A DNA stretch of 38,879 bases, from positions 1 to 38,879 of the forward strand of contig CAILUB010000002.1 in assembly GCA_903837305.1 (NCBI GenBank), read 5' to 3'. This stretch comes from an uncultured Cytophagaceae bacterium. Its GTDB lineage: Bacteria > Bacteroidota > Bacteroidia > Cytophagales > Spirosomataceae. Below are positions 20,036 through 28,992 of this stretch, in pieces. Both the position numbers and the translations under genes were made by a program. The notes below the pieces were generated by a model, which worked only from the letters and a program-made list of their open reading frames with translations, had not been told where the DNA came from and made no database searches. Every line of letters starts with the position of its first letter. Within the stretch, counting starts at the first letter, position 1.

Positions 20036-20590
20036 TTAAGCTGATGCGAAAGTATATTTGCAACTTACAACCAAAACGATTGTATTTGATTTAACCCAGC
20101 TAAAGCCTGCAATATGACTCCAAAGACTTCCTGTGTCGGCGCTCGCTGTTCCTCCGATAAAGTTTCCAAACTCCGTGTAAGTTCCGTTACACTCTGTTTC
20201 GGTAAAGTAGGCTGTACAATATAAGACATTTGAAACGTCTGTCCCGCTCGCTGTGGCGTTTCTGTATGCTTCAGTGGTTAGTTTAACGTCTGTCGCTGCT
20301 GGTGTCGGTGTGCCTGTTCCTAGAGCCATTTTATTGATATAGCAATTATGAGCGTTATTATCACCAAGGGCGTGGGTTAGCGTGGCAAACCCAGCGTTGC
20401 AAATTACGTTTTTATGGTAATCAACATCAAGAAGTTTTCCCAATCGATAGAATTCTATTAATTTAGGAAATTGCTTTCTTAATTTTTCAATTCCTCTGTT
20501 GAATAACCTTTCAATCCAGGTGAGCGTTGATTGATCGTAACGCTTGGCGGTTATTTCGCCTAAGACTTTTACATTTTGATTGTCTTGCAT
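20036..20590 (-). CDS. Tail fibre-like protein (184 aa)
   Basis: Residues 60-150 (NVICNAGFATLTHALGD...NKMALGTGTPTPAATDVKLTTEAYRN) match a phage tail pattern in which the phrase lGtG.taPaa.dt.L..E occurs, seen in structural proteins that attach fibres. The N-terminus is a basic helix (ERLFNRGIEKLRKQFPKLIEFYR). It lies 15 nt downstream of the hub gene, and its stop overlaps the region before the next fibre gene. Function is inferred from family style and position. Confidence 0.6.
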   Translation of the reverse strand: MQDNQNVKVLGEITAKRYDQSTLTWIERLFNRGIEKLRKQFPKLIEFYRLGKLLDVDYHKNVICNAGFATLTHALGDNNAHNCYINKMALGTGTPTPAATDVKLTTEAYRNATASGTDVSNVLYCTAYFTETECNGTYTEFGNFIGGTASADTGSLWSHIAGFSWVKSNTIVLVVSCKYTFASA

Positions 20591-20604
20591 ATATTGAAAT
20601 TTAA

Positions 20605-23127
20605 TTAATAAACATACATTGATATATCGAGCAGTCCTTCTCTTTTGCGGTCGTAGATCTCCTGTTCCCCAACATCATAAAACGTAGCAGGAGAATTTTG
20701 GTTGTTGTATTCGGTGGTTACCCATTGCTGTGTAAATGCTGTTGAACTACTATAAATTCTATATTCATCAAGATACCCTTTCATCGCTTGAGTAGCGTTA
20801 TTAATACTAATGTATGTTGGAGACTCAACTGTACCGACTGTGTATGTTGATGTTGTTGATTTTCTTAAAACAGAATTTACATAACATTTATGTTCACCAG
20901 AAACATTGTCAATAATAAATAGTAAATGATAATAAGAACCAGCAGAAATAATACCAGAATGAGCAAAACTTATTCTTCTTTCAGTACCGCCATCATCTTT
21001 TCTCCATCCGAAAGACATATTATTTAAATCTTTTACAAGATAAAATAAATTTTTTGAATTCGTATCTGTACCTATCATCCCAAAATCCGTTCTGGACATA
21101 TTATCAAAATTGATAAGCAAACTAATCACTATTGTTGGTGGGGTTAAAACAGCAGCGTTTAGATTTATATAGTCTGCATTTCCATCAAATTGATATGCTT
21201 TATTTATTTTACCATCTACTTGTGTTGCTCCCGTTACCGTTCCATTATTTCCGCTCGCTGAACTATCATTCGCATTAGCTTGAAAATGTCCGATGTATTT
21301 AGCATTAGCTCCCCAAACATTCTGTGCTCCATAAGTCGCATCTACCGCATAATCTTCCGCACTTGCGTTGCCGTAATAAAGATAAACGATAGTATCGGTT
21401 GAGCTTGAAACGCTTGGGATTTTAGCGTGGACTTCGCCTGTCTTGGTCGCTGTGTCGCAACTAACTATTTCACGAGGACACTCTGTTGTTCCGTTTGATG
21501 TGGTAATTCTAATATCTCCGCCTCCGTTTTGGACATTCGCCCAAAAGTCATCACCCAGTAAGGACAGGTCAATGTAAAGCGGGTAATCGGTTAAATCACC
21601 GCCTACTTTGGTATGGTCAATGGTGATCGCAATTCGTCTGGTGAAATCTTCATTTGCATACCAAGCCCCACCAGTTAAAATTTCGTGAGATAGGGGAGTA
21701 TGCGGTGCCAAAACGAATATCGGGGGCGTGTTGGCTCCAAAGGGGTCTTTTAAAATACTTTCTGCTACGCCTATACTTTGAAGATCCTCATAGGGTGTTA
21801 TTCTTGTTATTTCCTCGGTTACTTCAATCGTCTGATTATCAACATAATCTTTCTCTAAAACTTCGTTTTCTGAAACGGTAATTTGTTTGTTTTGTGCCAA
21901 AAGTAATTTCTGTAAAAACTCTACAATGCCGATAGTTCGCATTGTGGCCAATTCAACAGACCATTGCCCCTCGGTCGGGGTTCGCATACTAAGCGTTACT
22001 CTCTGGATTAAATAATCCTCGTCAAGACTTCGGATAGTGGATTGAATATTGATAACCTGACCGCTTCGCAAACCTGATTCATAAGTTTCAAAAGAACATT
22101 CGGAAATCTTTGAAGCATAAGCCTCTAATTGAGAAGCGCCGTATTGTCTGGCTTCTTCGATTGATTTAATATCTTTATTCGTAATGGCAAATTCATATTC
22201 GCCGTATTCTATAATACTTACGTCATCTTGGACTTGAACCACTATCGGAATTAAAGGAAGTCCTGAAACGACAATCCCGGCCGTGTCTGCCGGTGCTGAA
22301 ACGAATCTGATATATTTCTCATTGTAATTCCACAAAACATCGTAATTCGCGTCTAGGTCAAGATAATCTATACCTACATCTTGGCTTACGCCTCCAACTG
22401 TGACTGTCGGTTTGGCGGAATACTTATAGCCCAAAGCAAAAGTCTTTTTTGTGCCGTCACCGATAAAGTTTTCATCTCTTGAATTGCCGACATACTCGCC
22501 CCCACGGACATAAACCCTATTTCTCATCTGACTTAGATCGTCTTTAACAACTAGGGATTGAAAAATGTAATATCCGTTTGTATCTGTTAAATTATATGGT
22601 GCTAATTCTGTATTCTTAGCAAAAAAATGAATGTCTTTGTCATAGTCTACATACCAGTTATAATTGACCTGCTCGGCTAAGATTTGAAGACATTGAGAAA
22701 CGGGTAAGCGATTAAAAGTGATAGATTTTATCATTACTCCGCAATCGACATTTGCAATGGTAAAGCCGGTAAGATAATTGGTATTTATATCTGAAATAAT
22801 CTCATCGATAGTTTTGTCTTCGTATTTCTCGATAACTAAAGCTCGGTCTAAATAGTGCGTCCAATCCTTACACTGGACTTTGTATTTTAATAAAAGCCCC
22901 TCGATTTCTTCTTCTAATTGAATTATCAAACCTGCAAATATCTTGGTCGTTCCATCTTGAACGGTGATTTCATCGCCGACGCTGGGTTTCCAAGAATGTG
23001 AACCATATTTTTTGGTTTCAAAAGAACAGGTATCAACCTGGATATTTAAAATATTTTCAATGGAAAAACTCGTCCAATTAATGTAGGCGGTGCGATCTGT
23101 TGATTCGATTGTAACTGTTATGTTCAT
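20605..23127 (-). CDS. Tail hub/tip protein with DUF2341 and LamG adhesin domains (840 aa)
   Basis: The first ~400 residues follow the phage tail-hub plan (TCSFETKKYGSHSWKPSVGD, then YKVQCKDWTHYLDRAL and VRGGEYVG). Residues about 498-610 are a DUF2341 domain (RIAITIDHTKVGGDLTDYPL ... DTIVYLYYGNASAEDYAVD), and about 610-800 a LamG/concanavalin-like domain (YIGHFQANANDSSASGNNGT, AYQFDGNADYINL). DUF2341-LamG pairs are typical of bacterial and archaeal surface proteins that bind glycans or protein. Here they extend the hub as a probable receptor-binding module. It follows the tape measure with only 2 nt between. Confidence 0.75.
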   Translation of the reverse strand: MNITVTIESTDRTAYINWTSFSIENILNIQVDTCSFETKKYGSHSWKPSVGDEITVQDGTTKIFAGLIIQLEEEIEGLLLKYKVQCKDWTHYLDRALVIEKYEDKTIDEIISDINTNYLTGFTIANVDCGVMIKSITFNRLPVSQCLQILAEQVNYNWYVDYDKDIHFFAKNTELAPYNLTDTNGYYIFQSLVVKDDLSQMRNRVYVRGGEYVGNSRDENFIGDGTKKTFALGYKYSAKPTVTVGGVSQDVGIDYLDLDANYDVLWNYNEKYIRFVSAPADTAGIVVSGLPLIPIVVQVQDDVSIIEYGEYEFAITNKDIKSIEEARQYGASQLEAYASKISECSFETYESGLRSGQVINIQSTIRSLDEDYLIQRVTLSMRTPTEGQWSVELATMRTIGIVEFLQKLLLAQNKQITVSENEVLEKDYVDNQTIEVTEEITRITPYEDLQSIGVAESILKDPFGANTPPIFVLAPHTPLSHEILTGGAWYANEDFTRRIAITIDHTKVGGDLTDYPLYIDLSLLGDDFWANVQNGGGDIRITTSNGTTECPREIVSCDTATKTGEVHAKIPSVSSSTDTIVYLYYGNASAEDYAVDATYGAQNVWGANAKYIGHFQANANDSSASGNNGTVTGATQVDGKINKAYQFDGNADYINLNAAVLTPPTIVISLLINFDNMSRTDFGMIGTDTNSKNLFYLVKDLNNMSFGWRKDDGGTERRISFAHSGIISAGSYYHLLFIIDNVSGEHKCYVNSVLRKSTTSTYTVGTVESPTYISINNATQAMKGYLDEYRIYSSSTAFTQQWVTTEYNNQNSPATFYDVGEQEIYDRKREGLLDISMYVY

Positions 23128-23129
23128 AA

Positions 23130-24617
23130 TTAATACGCATATTTAGTAGTCATTCCTAATTTCTTAACGATTGCATCACCGATTTGTTCCGCTACTCGAT
23201 TATTCAAAAGTGTATTTCCAGTGATATTAATTGTTATTCCCCCACCTAATTTATTATTTGGAGTTATCGAACCGTTTGATCCAGGTGTAAATAGTTCTGG
23301 TCCTCTTTCACCGACAAGATAGGTTGTGCCTGAACTGACAGGTCCGCCGATCGCTCTACCTCCGCCAAAAACATTGCTTATAGCGTTGCTGGCAGATTGT
23401 ATAAAATTTAATTTTTGTATTTTTTCAATAAGAGTATCTATAAAAGTGATTACCCTCGATAAAGTAGTCGTCAAGCCGTCCCAATATTCTTTAAATTTAC
23501 CTATCCAATAATTTACGGTTTCTATGGCTTTAGTTAAGCCAATCGTCATTATTATAATAAGTCCCTCAATAGCCTTAACCGTCGCTATAATAGCCCCATA
23601 AAGGATAACGCCTATAATTTTGGCGAAAGTCTCAATAAAAGGCATTAAAGGCTGTAATTGTTCCCAAAGCTTTTTTAATTCAGGCTGTAAAGACATTCTA
23701 AATACAAGCGCAACATCATTCCAAGCATTTTTAAGTATGGTTATTAATCCTGTTTTAGCCTCAATAAAATTCATTAAAGCGGTTATTTTTTCATTCATAT
23801 AAACGACGATTCCACCTGCGTTTCTGACGACTTCAACAAATCTGGCAACTTCGTTTAAAGCTTCTTTGGTTGTTCTTACAAAATAGAGCATTACCGGCAC
23901 TAATTGATCACCGATAGCCGCTTTCACATTAAATATTTGTGTGCTTAACTGCGCTTGCTCGCCCGTTAAAGTTTTTGATGCCCTGGCCGCGTCTCCTTGA
24001 AAAATAGAGGCTTCTTTGAGTATTCCGTTGTAGAGTGCCATTCTCACGCCCGCATCACTAGTTACATTCTGCAAATCCATTTGTGAATAACCGGCTTCTT
24101 TTAAAATAATAGAAAGGTTTTTTGTAATACCGGCGTTATCAACCAATATTGAATTTTGATTTTTAATACCCTCGGTAGCCCCCCTAATCGAATCACCAAA
24201 CCCAAGCGAAGCCTGCCTATTGAAAGCGGCTGAATCCTTAAAAGCGTTCATTAAATTAATAGCTTCTGGCAAACTGAATTTAGATGCTAAAAGATTTTTT
24301 AAACCTGCGGCCGCTTCACTTACAGTCATTAAACCGTCTTTTGCCAAGTCTTGCGCAGCCTTCTTTGCTTTGTTTGCATCCTGATTAAAAGCATTCGCCA
24401 CACTATTTAACCCGATTAAGGAATTATTTAATGTATTGCTGGCGTCCGTCGTTTGTTTCAGAACATAGCCAAAACCGCCTGCGGCAACTCCGATTGCAAC
24501 GGCGGCTTTCTTGGCAAACGAGCCAATAGCTTCAAGACTACCATTGACTTTATTTATCTCCTTGCTGGCGTTGTCAACGGCACTAAGGACAATTTTTAAT
24601 TCTTTTGAATTAGACAT
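23130..24617 (-). CDS. Tail tape-measure protein
   Basis: The 495 residues are mainly helical with Ala/Lys heptads at the N-terminus (AVDNASKEINKVNGSLEAIG) and an early AVAIGVAAGGFGYVL segment. A hydrophobic stretch lies at about 325-365 (FAKIIGVILYGAIIATVKAIEGLIIIM). The tail ends with GERGPELFTPGSNGSITPN, a signature of tape measures. By the usual 0.15 nm per residue this predicts a tail of roughly 75 nm. The ATG overlaps the end of the frameshifted chaperone by 8 nt, the classic order. Confidence 0.85.
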   Translation of the reverse strand: MSNSKELKIVLSAVDNASKEINKVNGSLEAIGSFAKKAAVAIGVAAGGFGYVLKQTTDASNTLNNSLIGLNSVANAFNQDANKAKKAAQDLAKDGLMTVSEAAAGLKNLLASKFSLPEAINLMNAFKDSAAFNRQASLGFGDSIRGATEGIKNQNSILVDNAGITKNLSIILKEAGYSQMDLQNVTSDAGVRMALYNGILKEASIFQGDAARASKTLTGEQAQLSTQIFNVKAAIGDQLVPVMLYFVRTTKEALNEVARFVEVVRNAGGIVVYMNEKITALMNFIEAKTGLITILKNAWNDVALVFRMSLQPELKKLWEQLQPLMPFIETFAKIIGVILYGAIIATVKAIEGLIIIMTIGLTKAIETVNYWIGKFKEYWDGLTTTLSRVITFIDTLIEKIQKLNFIQSASNAISNVFGGGRAIGGPVSSGTTYLVGERGPELFTPGSNGSITPNNKLGGGITINITGNTLLNNRVAEQIGDAIVKKLGMTTKYAY

Positions 24618-25112
24618 CTTTCTTTTTTATTAATTGATTTCTGGCTGAAATAATATCAAGGTAGGTTCTTATATCTGTTAAGCGTTCATTTCTGATTTGG
24701 CTTGGCGTCCAGCCGTATTCACGGCTCAACATTTCCATAACTAATTCAGCGGGCGGTTGTGCTTGACCGTCCATTGCTTTCATTAATTCGTATTCGTCTG
24801 TTTTTTTTTAGGGTTTGTTACTTCATCAATTTCTGAATAAAGATAGTCACCGTCATCTGCTGACAAATTGTCAATCCACTCCCGGCTGAATTGTTTTTTC
24901 TCTCCGTTCTCTCTGATTTCTTTTACGCAAACCTCGAAAGCCTTATATTTGCTTTCCCTGATTGAATTCGGATTAAATCCATTTAATCCCTCCATACCCA
25001 TTTTTACACCGTTTAATATGACTGACTGGATTTCTTCTTTTTCCCCCCAAGTTAAGAATGAAACAATATCAACCTCACATTTGGATAATTTGATTGTTTT
25101 TATTTCTCTCAT
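24610..25112 (-). CDS. Tail-assembly chaperone, -1 frameshift product (gpGT-like, about 167 aa)
   Basis: The zero-frame protein (24783-25112, 109 residues) ends NPKKKQTNTN. Its mRNA reads CCT AAA AAA AAA C at 24812-24800, nine As long, and slipping back one base there opens a frame that continues 63 residues to 24610: TDEYELMKAMDGQ..., EMLSREYGWTPSQIRNERLTDIRTYLDIISARNQ. That extension has the W.p..iR...l.di..yl.ii pattern of the T domain that binds the tape measure. Both products normally guide tail assembly, the long form as a minor fraction. The stop overlaps the tape-measure ATG (ATGTCTAA). Confidence 0.8.
24783..25112 (-). CDS. Tail-assembly chaperone, zero-frame product (gpG-like, 109 aa)
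   Basis: This is the major product of the frameshift gene. It is a small acidic helical protein (EKEEIQSVILNGVKMGMEGL, FEVCVKEIRENGEKKQFSREWIDNLSADDGDYLYSEIDEVTNP) located between the tail tube and the tape measure, where siphoviruses keep the G protein. DGDYLYSEIDEVTNP is typical of the G C-terminus just before the slip site. It starts at ATG 25112 with no SD. Confidence 0.75.
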   Translation of the reverse strand: MREIKTIKLSKCEVDIVSFLTWGEKEEIQSVILNGVKMGMEGLNGFNPNSIRESKYKAFEVCVKEIRENGEKKQFSREWIDNLSADDGDYLYSEIDEVTNPKKKQTNTN

Positions 25113-25113
25113 A

Positions 25114-26085
25114 TTAGTTATAGCCGACTACGGTATTAGTTAAGACGATAGCAACCATTTGCGTATCGCTTGAACTATACAGAGCCTTGAATGTTAATGT
25201 TTCTTTTACAATTCCATCCAAATCATCTGATTTAGCCCATTCGGTCAATTTGACTTTGGCAAGATCAATTTTCAATGTTGGGTTTGAAGTCGCGCCGATC
25301 GTGGTTGTAGTATCCTGTATATTTATGCGGATGGCTTTTTGCGTCCCTGCTAAAGCTAATGCTTTATATGTGGTAGCGTCATAGAGTAATTCAATCTTTC
25401 CGGTAATAGAGAATTGCTTGTTAAGATAATCATTAGGCTCGTATGATCCAAGAATATCATCGCTTACGATATTCTTATCAAACTTAATTTCTACGTTTTT
25501 AACACTGATTGCGCTCGCGGCGTCCAGCGTTGCCAGGGAGGCGGCAACTTTTACCGTTACATCTTTAGCTAAGAAATTATAATCGGCAACATAAGCTGGG
25601 TTGTTTGTTGAGGCTGCGCCTAATTTAGCCTTAACAGCGGCTTCAAATTCAACAAATTTACCCAATTCTGCTTTTATGGTTAAATTATCTATCGCCCCAC
25701 AAGCGAATTTAAGCTGTTCGTTGGGGTTTTTAGCTTCAATAGTCAAGGTCGGATGTTGAGCGCTCTGTAGCAAGGCGCAAGTATGATTGTAAGCAGTGGT
25801 TTCTTTTGCTGCTGATGTAATAGTACCAAGTAAAGCACGCAACCAATACCCGAAAGAATTGGCAGTAATATTACCTGATAGTTTTCCCTCTGACCATTTC
25901 TTCGCAATTTTTATATCTGCGGAGTCTTCAATTACCCCCAAAGAACTTTCATCGATGACAGCATCGAATTTGTCGTCAAAATCAGCATTGACTTTAGACA
26001 ACCAATAAGAGGGAGCAACTGCCGTTCCCCTGGTGGCCTCTCTGCCAATTCCGACTTCAATTTTTCTACCGATAAATTTTGTCAT
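25114..26085 (-). CDS. Major tail tube protein
   Basis: The 323-residue protein starts FIGRKIEVGIGREATRGTAV and continues with YWLSKVNADFDDKFDAVIDESSLGVIEDS and ITANSFGYWLRALLG, the recognisable N-terminus of tube proteins of one siphovirus group. A second beta-rich half (SISVKNVEIKFDKNIVSDDILGSYEPNDYLNKQFSITGKIELLY) completes it. It should polymerise as hexamer rings around the tape measure. It is directly upstream of the chaperone pair, as expected. Confidence 0.8.
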   Translation of the reverse strand: MTKFIGRKIEVGIGREATRGTAVAPSYWLSKVNADFDDKFDAVIDESSLGVIEDSADIKIAKKWSEGKLSGNITANSFGYWLRALLGTITSAAKETTAYNHTCALLQSAQHPTLTIEAKNPNEQLKFACGAIDNLTIKAELGKFVEFEAAVKAKLGAASTNNPAYVADYNFLAKDVTVKVAASLATLDAASAISVKNVEIKFDKNIVSDDILGSYEPNDYLNKQFSITGKIELLYDATTYKALALAGTQKAIRINIQDTTTTIGATSNPTLKIDLAKVKLTEWAKSDDLDGIVKETLTFKALYSSSDTQMVAIVLTNTVVGYN

Positions 26086-26091
26086 ATTGTT

Positions 26092-26262
26092 TTATTTGTT
26101 ATTTATTAAGTCTTTGGCCTTTCGCTCGGCTTCTTCCTGCGATGCAGCCTTGACGGTAATTTGTTTACCGCCGATATTTGAAAAGAAATATTCTTCCTTT
26201 GTTTCTATTTTTGTTTCTTCGCTTATTTTCAAAGCCTTGTTTTCAAATTTCTTTATTGACAT
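26092..26262 (-). CDS. Small hypothetical protein before the tail tube (56 aa)
   Basis: The ORF (MSIKKFENKALKISEETKIE ... YFFSNIGGKQITVKAASQEEAERKAKDLINNK) fills the gap between terminator-type protein and tube with a 4-nt gap upstream and 6 nt downstream. The second half, with a strand and the helix EEAERKAKDLI, looks like a small alpha/beta unit common in phage genomes. Function is unknown. Confidence 0.55.
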   Translation of the reverse strand: MSIKKFENKALKISEETKIETKEEYFFSNIGGKQITVKAASQEEAERKAKDLINNK

Positions 26263-26266
26263 ATTT

Positions 26267-26677
26267 TTAAGTTAAAGTATAAAGCGCATAACAATCGATG
26301 GCGAATTCTAAAACTCTCATGTTGATTTCTCTGTCTACATATCCGGAAATACCTTTGATATTTACCTTGTGGCAATTACCTCCCAAATCCCAATCATCCT
26401 CAAATTTTGCAATTATAGTATCAAGCAAGGCTTCTAGCGTTGTTTCGGCTGTTGAAGCACCGGCTCCGTCTGCTTCCATTTCTTGATATACTTTGATCTT
26501 GAATGTGTATTTTCTTTCGTCCTCTGTGTTCGTTTCATAAATGCAATCAATTCCCTCTAGTGTAATAACCGCTGACGGATAACCGTCTAAATTCCCCTTT
26601 TCATATCCGTAAACGTTCTTAATACCTGTAATAGCTTGAATATGGGCTGATATGGCTGATTTTATGGCACTATACAT
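26267..26677 (-). CDS. Tail terminator-like protein (136 aa)
   Basis: Order and size fit the tail-terminator (gpU/gp17-like) slot between the gp10-like and tube genes. The sequence starts YSAIKSAISAHIQAITGIKNVYGYEK, contains GYPSAVITLEGIDCIYETNTEDERKYTFKIKVYQE and ends in a beta-rich part. Such proteins cap the tail and join it to the head. The match is by pattern and position. Confidence 0.65.
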   Translation of the reverse strand: MYSAIKSAISAHIQAITGIKNVYGYEKGNLDGYPSAVITLEGIDCIYETNTEDERKYTFKIKVYQEMEADGAGASTAETTLEALLDTIIAKFEDDWDLGGNCHKVNIKGISGYVDREINMRVLEFAIDCYALYTLT

Positions 26678-26678
26678 A

Positions 26679-27125
26679 CTATTTGACTAAAAAATTAATT
26701 ATGTTGTCTAAAGCCTTTGAGAAAAAAGCGTTTACGGGACTTTCAGACTTGCTAACTGTTCTATCTACAAACGGATTAGGCTTGTTGCCTGGGTGGTTTA
26801 CTCTCTTGGCGAAAACCATCTTTCCGCCTATTTTAAATGCCAACATCTTTTTAGTCTTTGGTACAATCACATGAGGTCTGCTTCCCTCATGTACCGGTAG
26901 GGCGTATTTAACAGCGGGGTAGATACTTACTGATATCGGTCTATACTCAAGGGTGATACTTCGTCTTAACTGGCCTGTCTTGACTGGTACTTCGCTTTTT
27001 TCTGTGGCTAAAATAAACTTGCCTGCGTCTTTGGTCGCTTTCTGCAATTCTTTATCTGTTATTTCTGGAGCTTTTTTGAAGGCTTCCCGTAATTCTTGTA
27101 AATTGTCAATTTTGATCTCATACAC
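26679..27125 (-). CDS. HK97 gp10-like head-tail protein
   Basis: The 148 residues show the gp10-like plan: LQELREAFKKAPEITDKELQKATKDAGKFILATEKSEVPVKTGQLRRSITLEYRP, then YALPVHEGSRPHVIVPKTKKMLAFK and NHPGNKPNPFVDRTV. The VPVKTGQLRRSI and HPG.kpnPFv landmarks are strong. It belongs to the neck, where it helps join the tail to the filled head. Confidence 0.85.
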   Translation of the reverse strand: MYEIKIDNLQELREAFKKAPEITDKELQKATKDAGKFILATEKSEVPVKTGQLRRSITLEYRPISVSIYPAVKYALPVHEGSRPHVIVPKTKKMLAFKIGGKMVFAKRVNHPGNKPNPFVDRTVSKSESPVNAFFSKALDNIINFLVK

Positions 27126-27129
27126 ATAT

Positions 27130-27432
27130 TTAACTGTTAGATTTTTCTAATATGGCCTCGATTCGCCTTGTGGCTCCAAAATCAAACTTCTGTATTCCTT
27201 TAACGATATAATCAGATCCGTCATAGGTGAGCTTATCGGTTACTTTGACATTGCTTCCATAATCGGTCACAAGTTTATGTTGTTGTGCTGGGTTACCTTC
27301 GCTTAAAAAGGCTTCCTCGGCTCCGATTGGTAAAATAAAGCCTGTAATTGTTCCGTTTAACGAATAGCTTTCTTTACTGCTTGCGCTAGCCAGGCGGTAA
27401 ACTGAAATTGTTTTGGTGAATATAAATCTCAT
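27130..27432 (-). CDS. Head-closure (stopper) protein
   Basis: The 100-residue beta-rich protein (FIFTKTISVYRLASASSKESYSLNGTITGFILPIGAEEAFLSEGNPAQ ... VTDKLTYDGSDYIVKGIQKFDFG) fits the SPP1 gp16-type stopper fold and sits in the canonical place after the connector, whose stop overlaps its ATG by 4 nt. The stopper closes the portal channel after packaging. Confidence 0.65.
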   Translation of the reverse strand: MRFIFTKTISVYRLASASSKESYSLNGTITGFILPIGAEEAFLSEGNPAQQHKLVTDYGSNVKVTDKLTYDGSDYIVKGIQKFDFGATRRIEAILEKSNS

Positions 27433-27983
27433 ATTCTCTTTTTCTTATAAGGGGCTAATAAAAGCTCGATGTCCTGGGTTAAAAACTTGTCCCATTCTAC
27501 TCTTGCGTTTGATATTTCCTCGCTTGAATATCCGTCACTTCTTCGCTTGTTGTAAATTTTAGCAACCAGTTTCATGCAGGCTACCTTGATGGCGTTGGGG
27601 ATATCGGCTGTTTCATACCCTGCCGTATAAACGACATTAATATTTCTAATTCCTGAATACATAACATCAACGTAGATAATACCTGCCTCGTCATCCCTTT
27701 GATAATCGTCAATATCAAAATCTTTAAACAGTGGATCGCTGTTTGTTCCGCTTTTGTATTTCAACCAACGAAAAGAAATGACTGGATAATTGTTAAGAAA
27801 GATAGCGTCTTTGATATTGTCACCATCGAAATATTCGCTGATGTCCGTTTGTTTTTCAATGGCTCGGCCTAAATATTCCTTTACCCATTCGCTGATTGCG
27901 TTCAAATAGACAGTAATGGTTGTGTCATCTGTCGTTCCCGAAAGTCCTATGTGATTTTTAAATTCTGTTAAAGAGATTAACAT
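27429..27983 (-). CDS. Head-tail connector (gp6-like)
   Basis: The first 40 residues, LISLTEFKNHIGLSGTTDDTTITVYLNAISEWVKEYLGR, match the HK97 gp6 / phage connector family, followed by beta-rich IYVDVMYSGIRNINVVYTAGYETADIPNAIKVACMKLVAKIYN. It forms the adaptor ring under the portal. It is separated from the capsid gene by the three-gene sugar cassette, an insertion not seen in the standard order. Confidence 0.85.
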   Translation of the reverse strand: MLISLTEFKNHIGLSGTTDDTTITVYLNAISEWVKEYLGRAIEKQTDISEYFDGDNIKDAIFLNNYPVISFRWLKYKSGTNSDPLFKDFDIDDYQRDDEAGIIYVDVMYSGIRNINVVYTAGYETADIPNAIKVACMKLVAKIYNKRRSDGYSSEEISNARVEWDKFLTQDIELLLAPYKKKRI

Positions 27984-28992
27984 ATTGGTCTTTTAAATTT
28001 TCCCAGCTCCACGCTTGGGCTATGTGATTACTTATTTTTGAATACTTCGTGATATCCTTTCCGGCTATTTCGTCAATCTTCTTGGCTATCTCTTTCGGGT
28101 CAATGTCTGCGATCTCGATTTCCCTATTAATCATCAATTTGTCTACTCGTAAGGGCTTAATCAACAATTCTTTGGGCAAAAACTGATTCTGCGGTGTTAA
28201 ATCGGTCATTATAATGGCCATTCCTCGGCTCATCGCTTCATTCAGCGGTAGGCTCTGCCCTGCGTACCTCCTTGGTAGTACCAACACATCAGCGTCCTCC
28301 CAAATTTCCCAATAATTCTCATAATCGCATACATCTACCCTTACATTCGCGTATCGATTCGATATCGATTCTATGGGAACCTGGCTTTTAATAACTATCT
28401 CAATATTGCTTTTAATATAGGGTATAGCCTTTAAAAATAGCTCTGTTCCGTTTCTGTCATAAGCTGCTTTCATGTTTCCTGCGATATGAATAAATTTATT
28501 TGCTTTCTTTCTTAGTTTAAAGGGCAGGACTTCTCTATTGATCGGAAAAGGGATAAACGCTTTTGGACCGGGGATCTCGTTATAGTGATATAAAATAGGA
28601 GATATGTAGAAATCCGGTCTATAATCCCTGAACCATTCGTAATTTACCCGTAAAATTGATTTAACGCCCACTCTACGCGCTATCTCAAAGGCTTTGGGGT
28701 AATATGGGGTTTCTATGGTGAAAAGAACGTCTATGCCTTCAAAAAAGGCTTCTAGCTGACTCTCTGTCGGTATTCCAGTGACTATTACGGGTTTGTTAAA
28801 TCTTTCAGGATAAATCTTATAAATCTCTCCAGGGTAAAGGCTTTCAAACTCAACTATCATTACTTTGGCTTCTGGAAAGTGTCTGCAAAACTCCCATGTC
28901 TCAACTCCTAAGCCTGTGTTGTCGGCTCTGCCGATGATTCCTAGTCTAATATCTCCTGGCATAAATTTGGCCACCGCCATTATAACGACCAA
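27958..28992 (-). CDS. Glycosyltransferase, GT-B fold (GT4-like)
   Basis: The start is uncertain: ATGs at 28992, 28980 and 28962 all overlap the methyltransferase gene; the last begins MPGDIRLGIIGRADNTGLG, the expected first strand of the fold. The C-terminal domain has FKLRKKANKFIHIAGNMKAAYDRNGTELFLKAI and YAGQSLPLNEAMSRGMAIIMTD, the sugar-nucleotide site of GT4-like enzymes. It should add a sugar to an acceptor. Its acceptor may be a phage structural protein, because it sits between capsid and connector genes. Confidence 0.8.
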   Translation of the reverse strand: MVVIMAVAKFMPGDIRLGIIGRADNTGLGVETWEFCRHFPEAKVMIVEFESLYPGEIYKIYPERFNKPVIVTGIPTESQLEAFFEGIDVLFTIETPYYPKAFEIARRVGVKSILRVNYEWFRDYRPDFYISPILYHYNEIPGPKAFIPFPINREVLPFKLRKKANKFIHIAGNMKAAYDRNGTELFLKAIPYIKSNIEIVIKSQVPIESISNRYANVRVDVCDYENYWEIWEDADVLVLPRRYAGQSLPLNEAMSRGMAIIMTDLTPQNQFLPKELLIKPLRVDKLMINREIEIADIDPKEIAKKIDEIAGKDITKYSKISNHIAQAWSWENLKDQYVNLFNRI

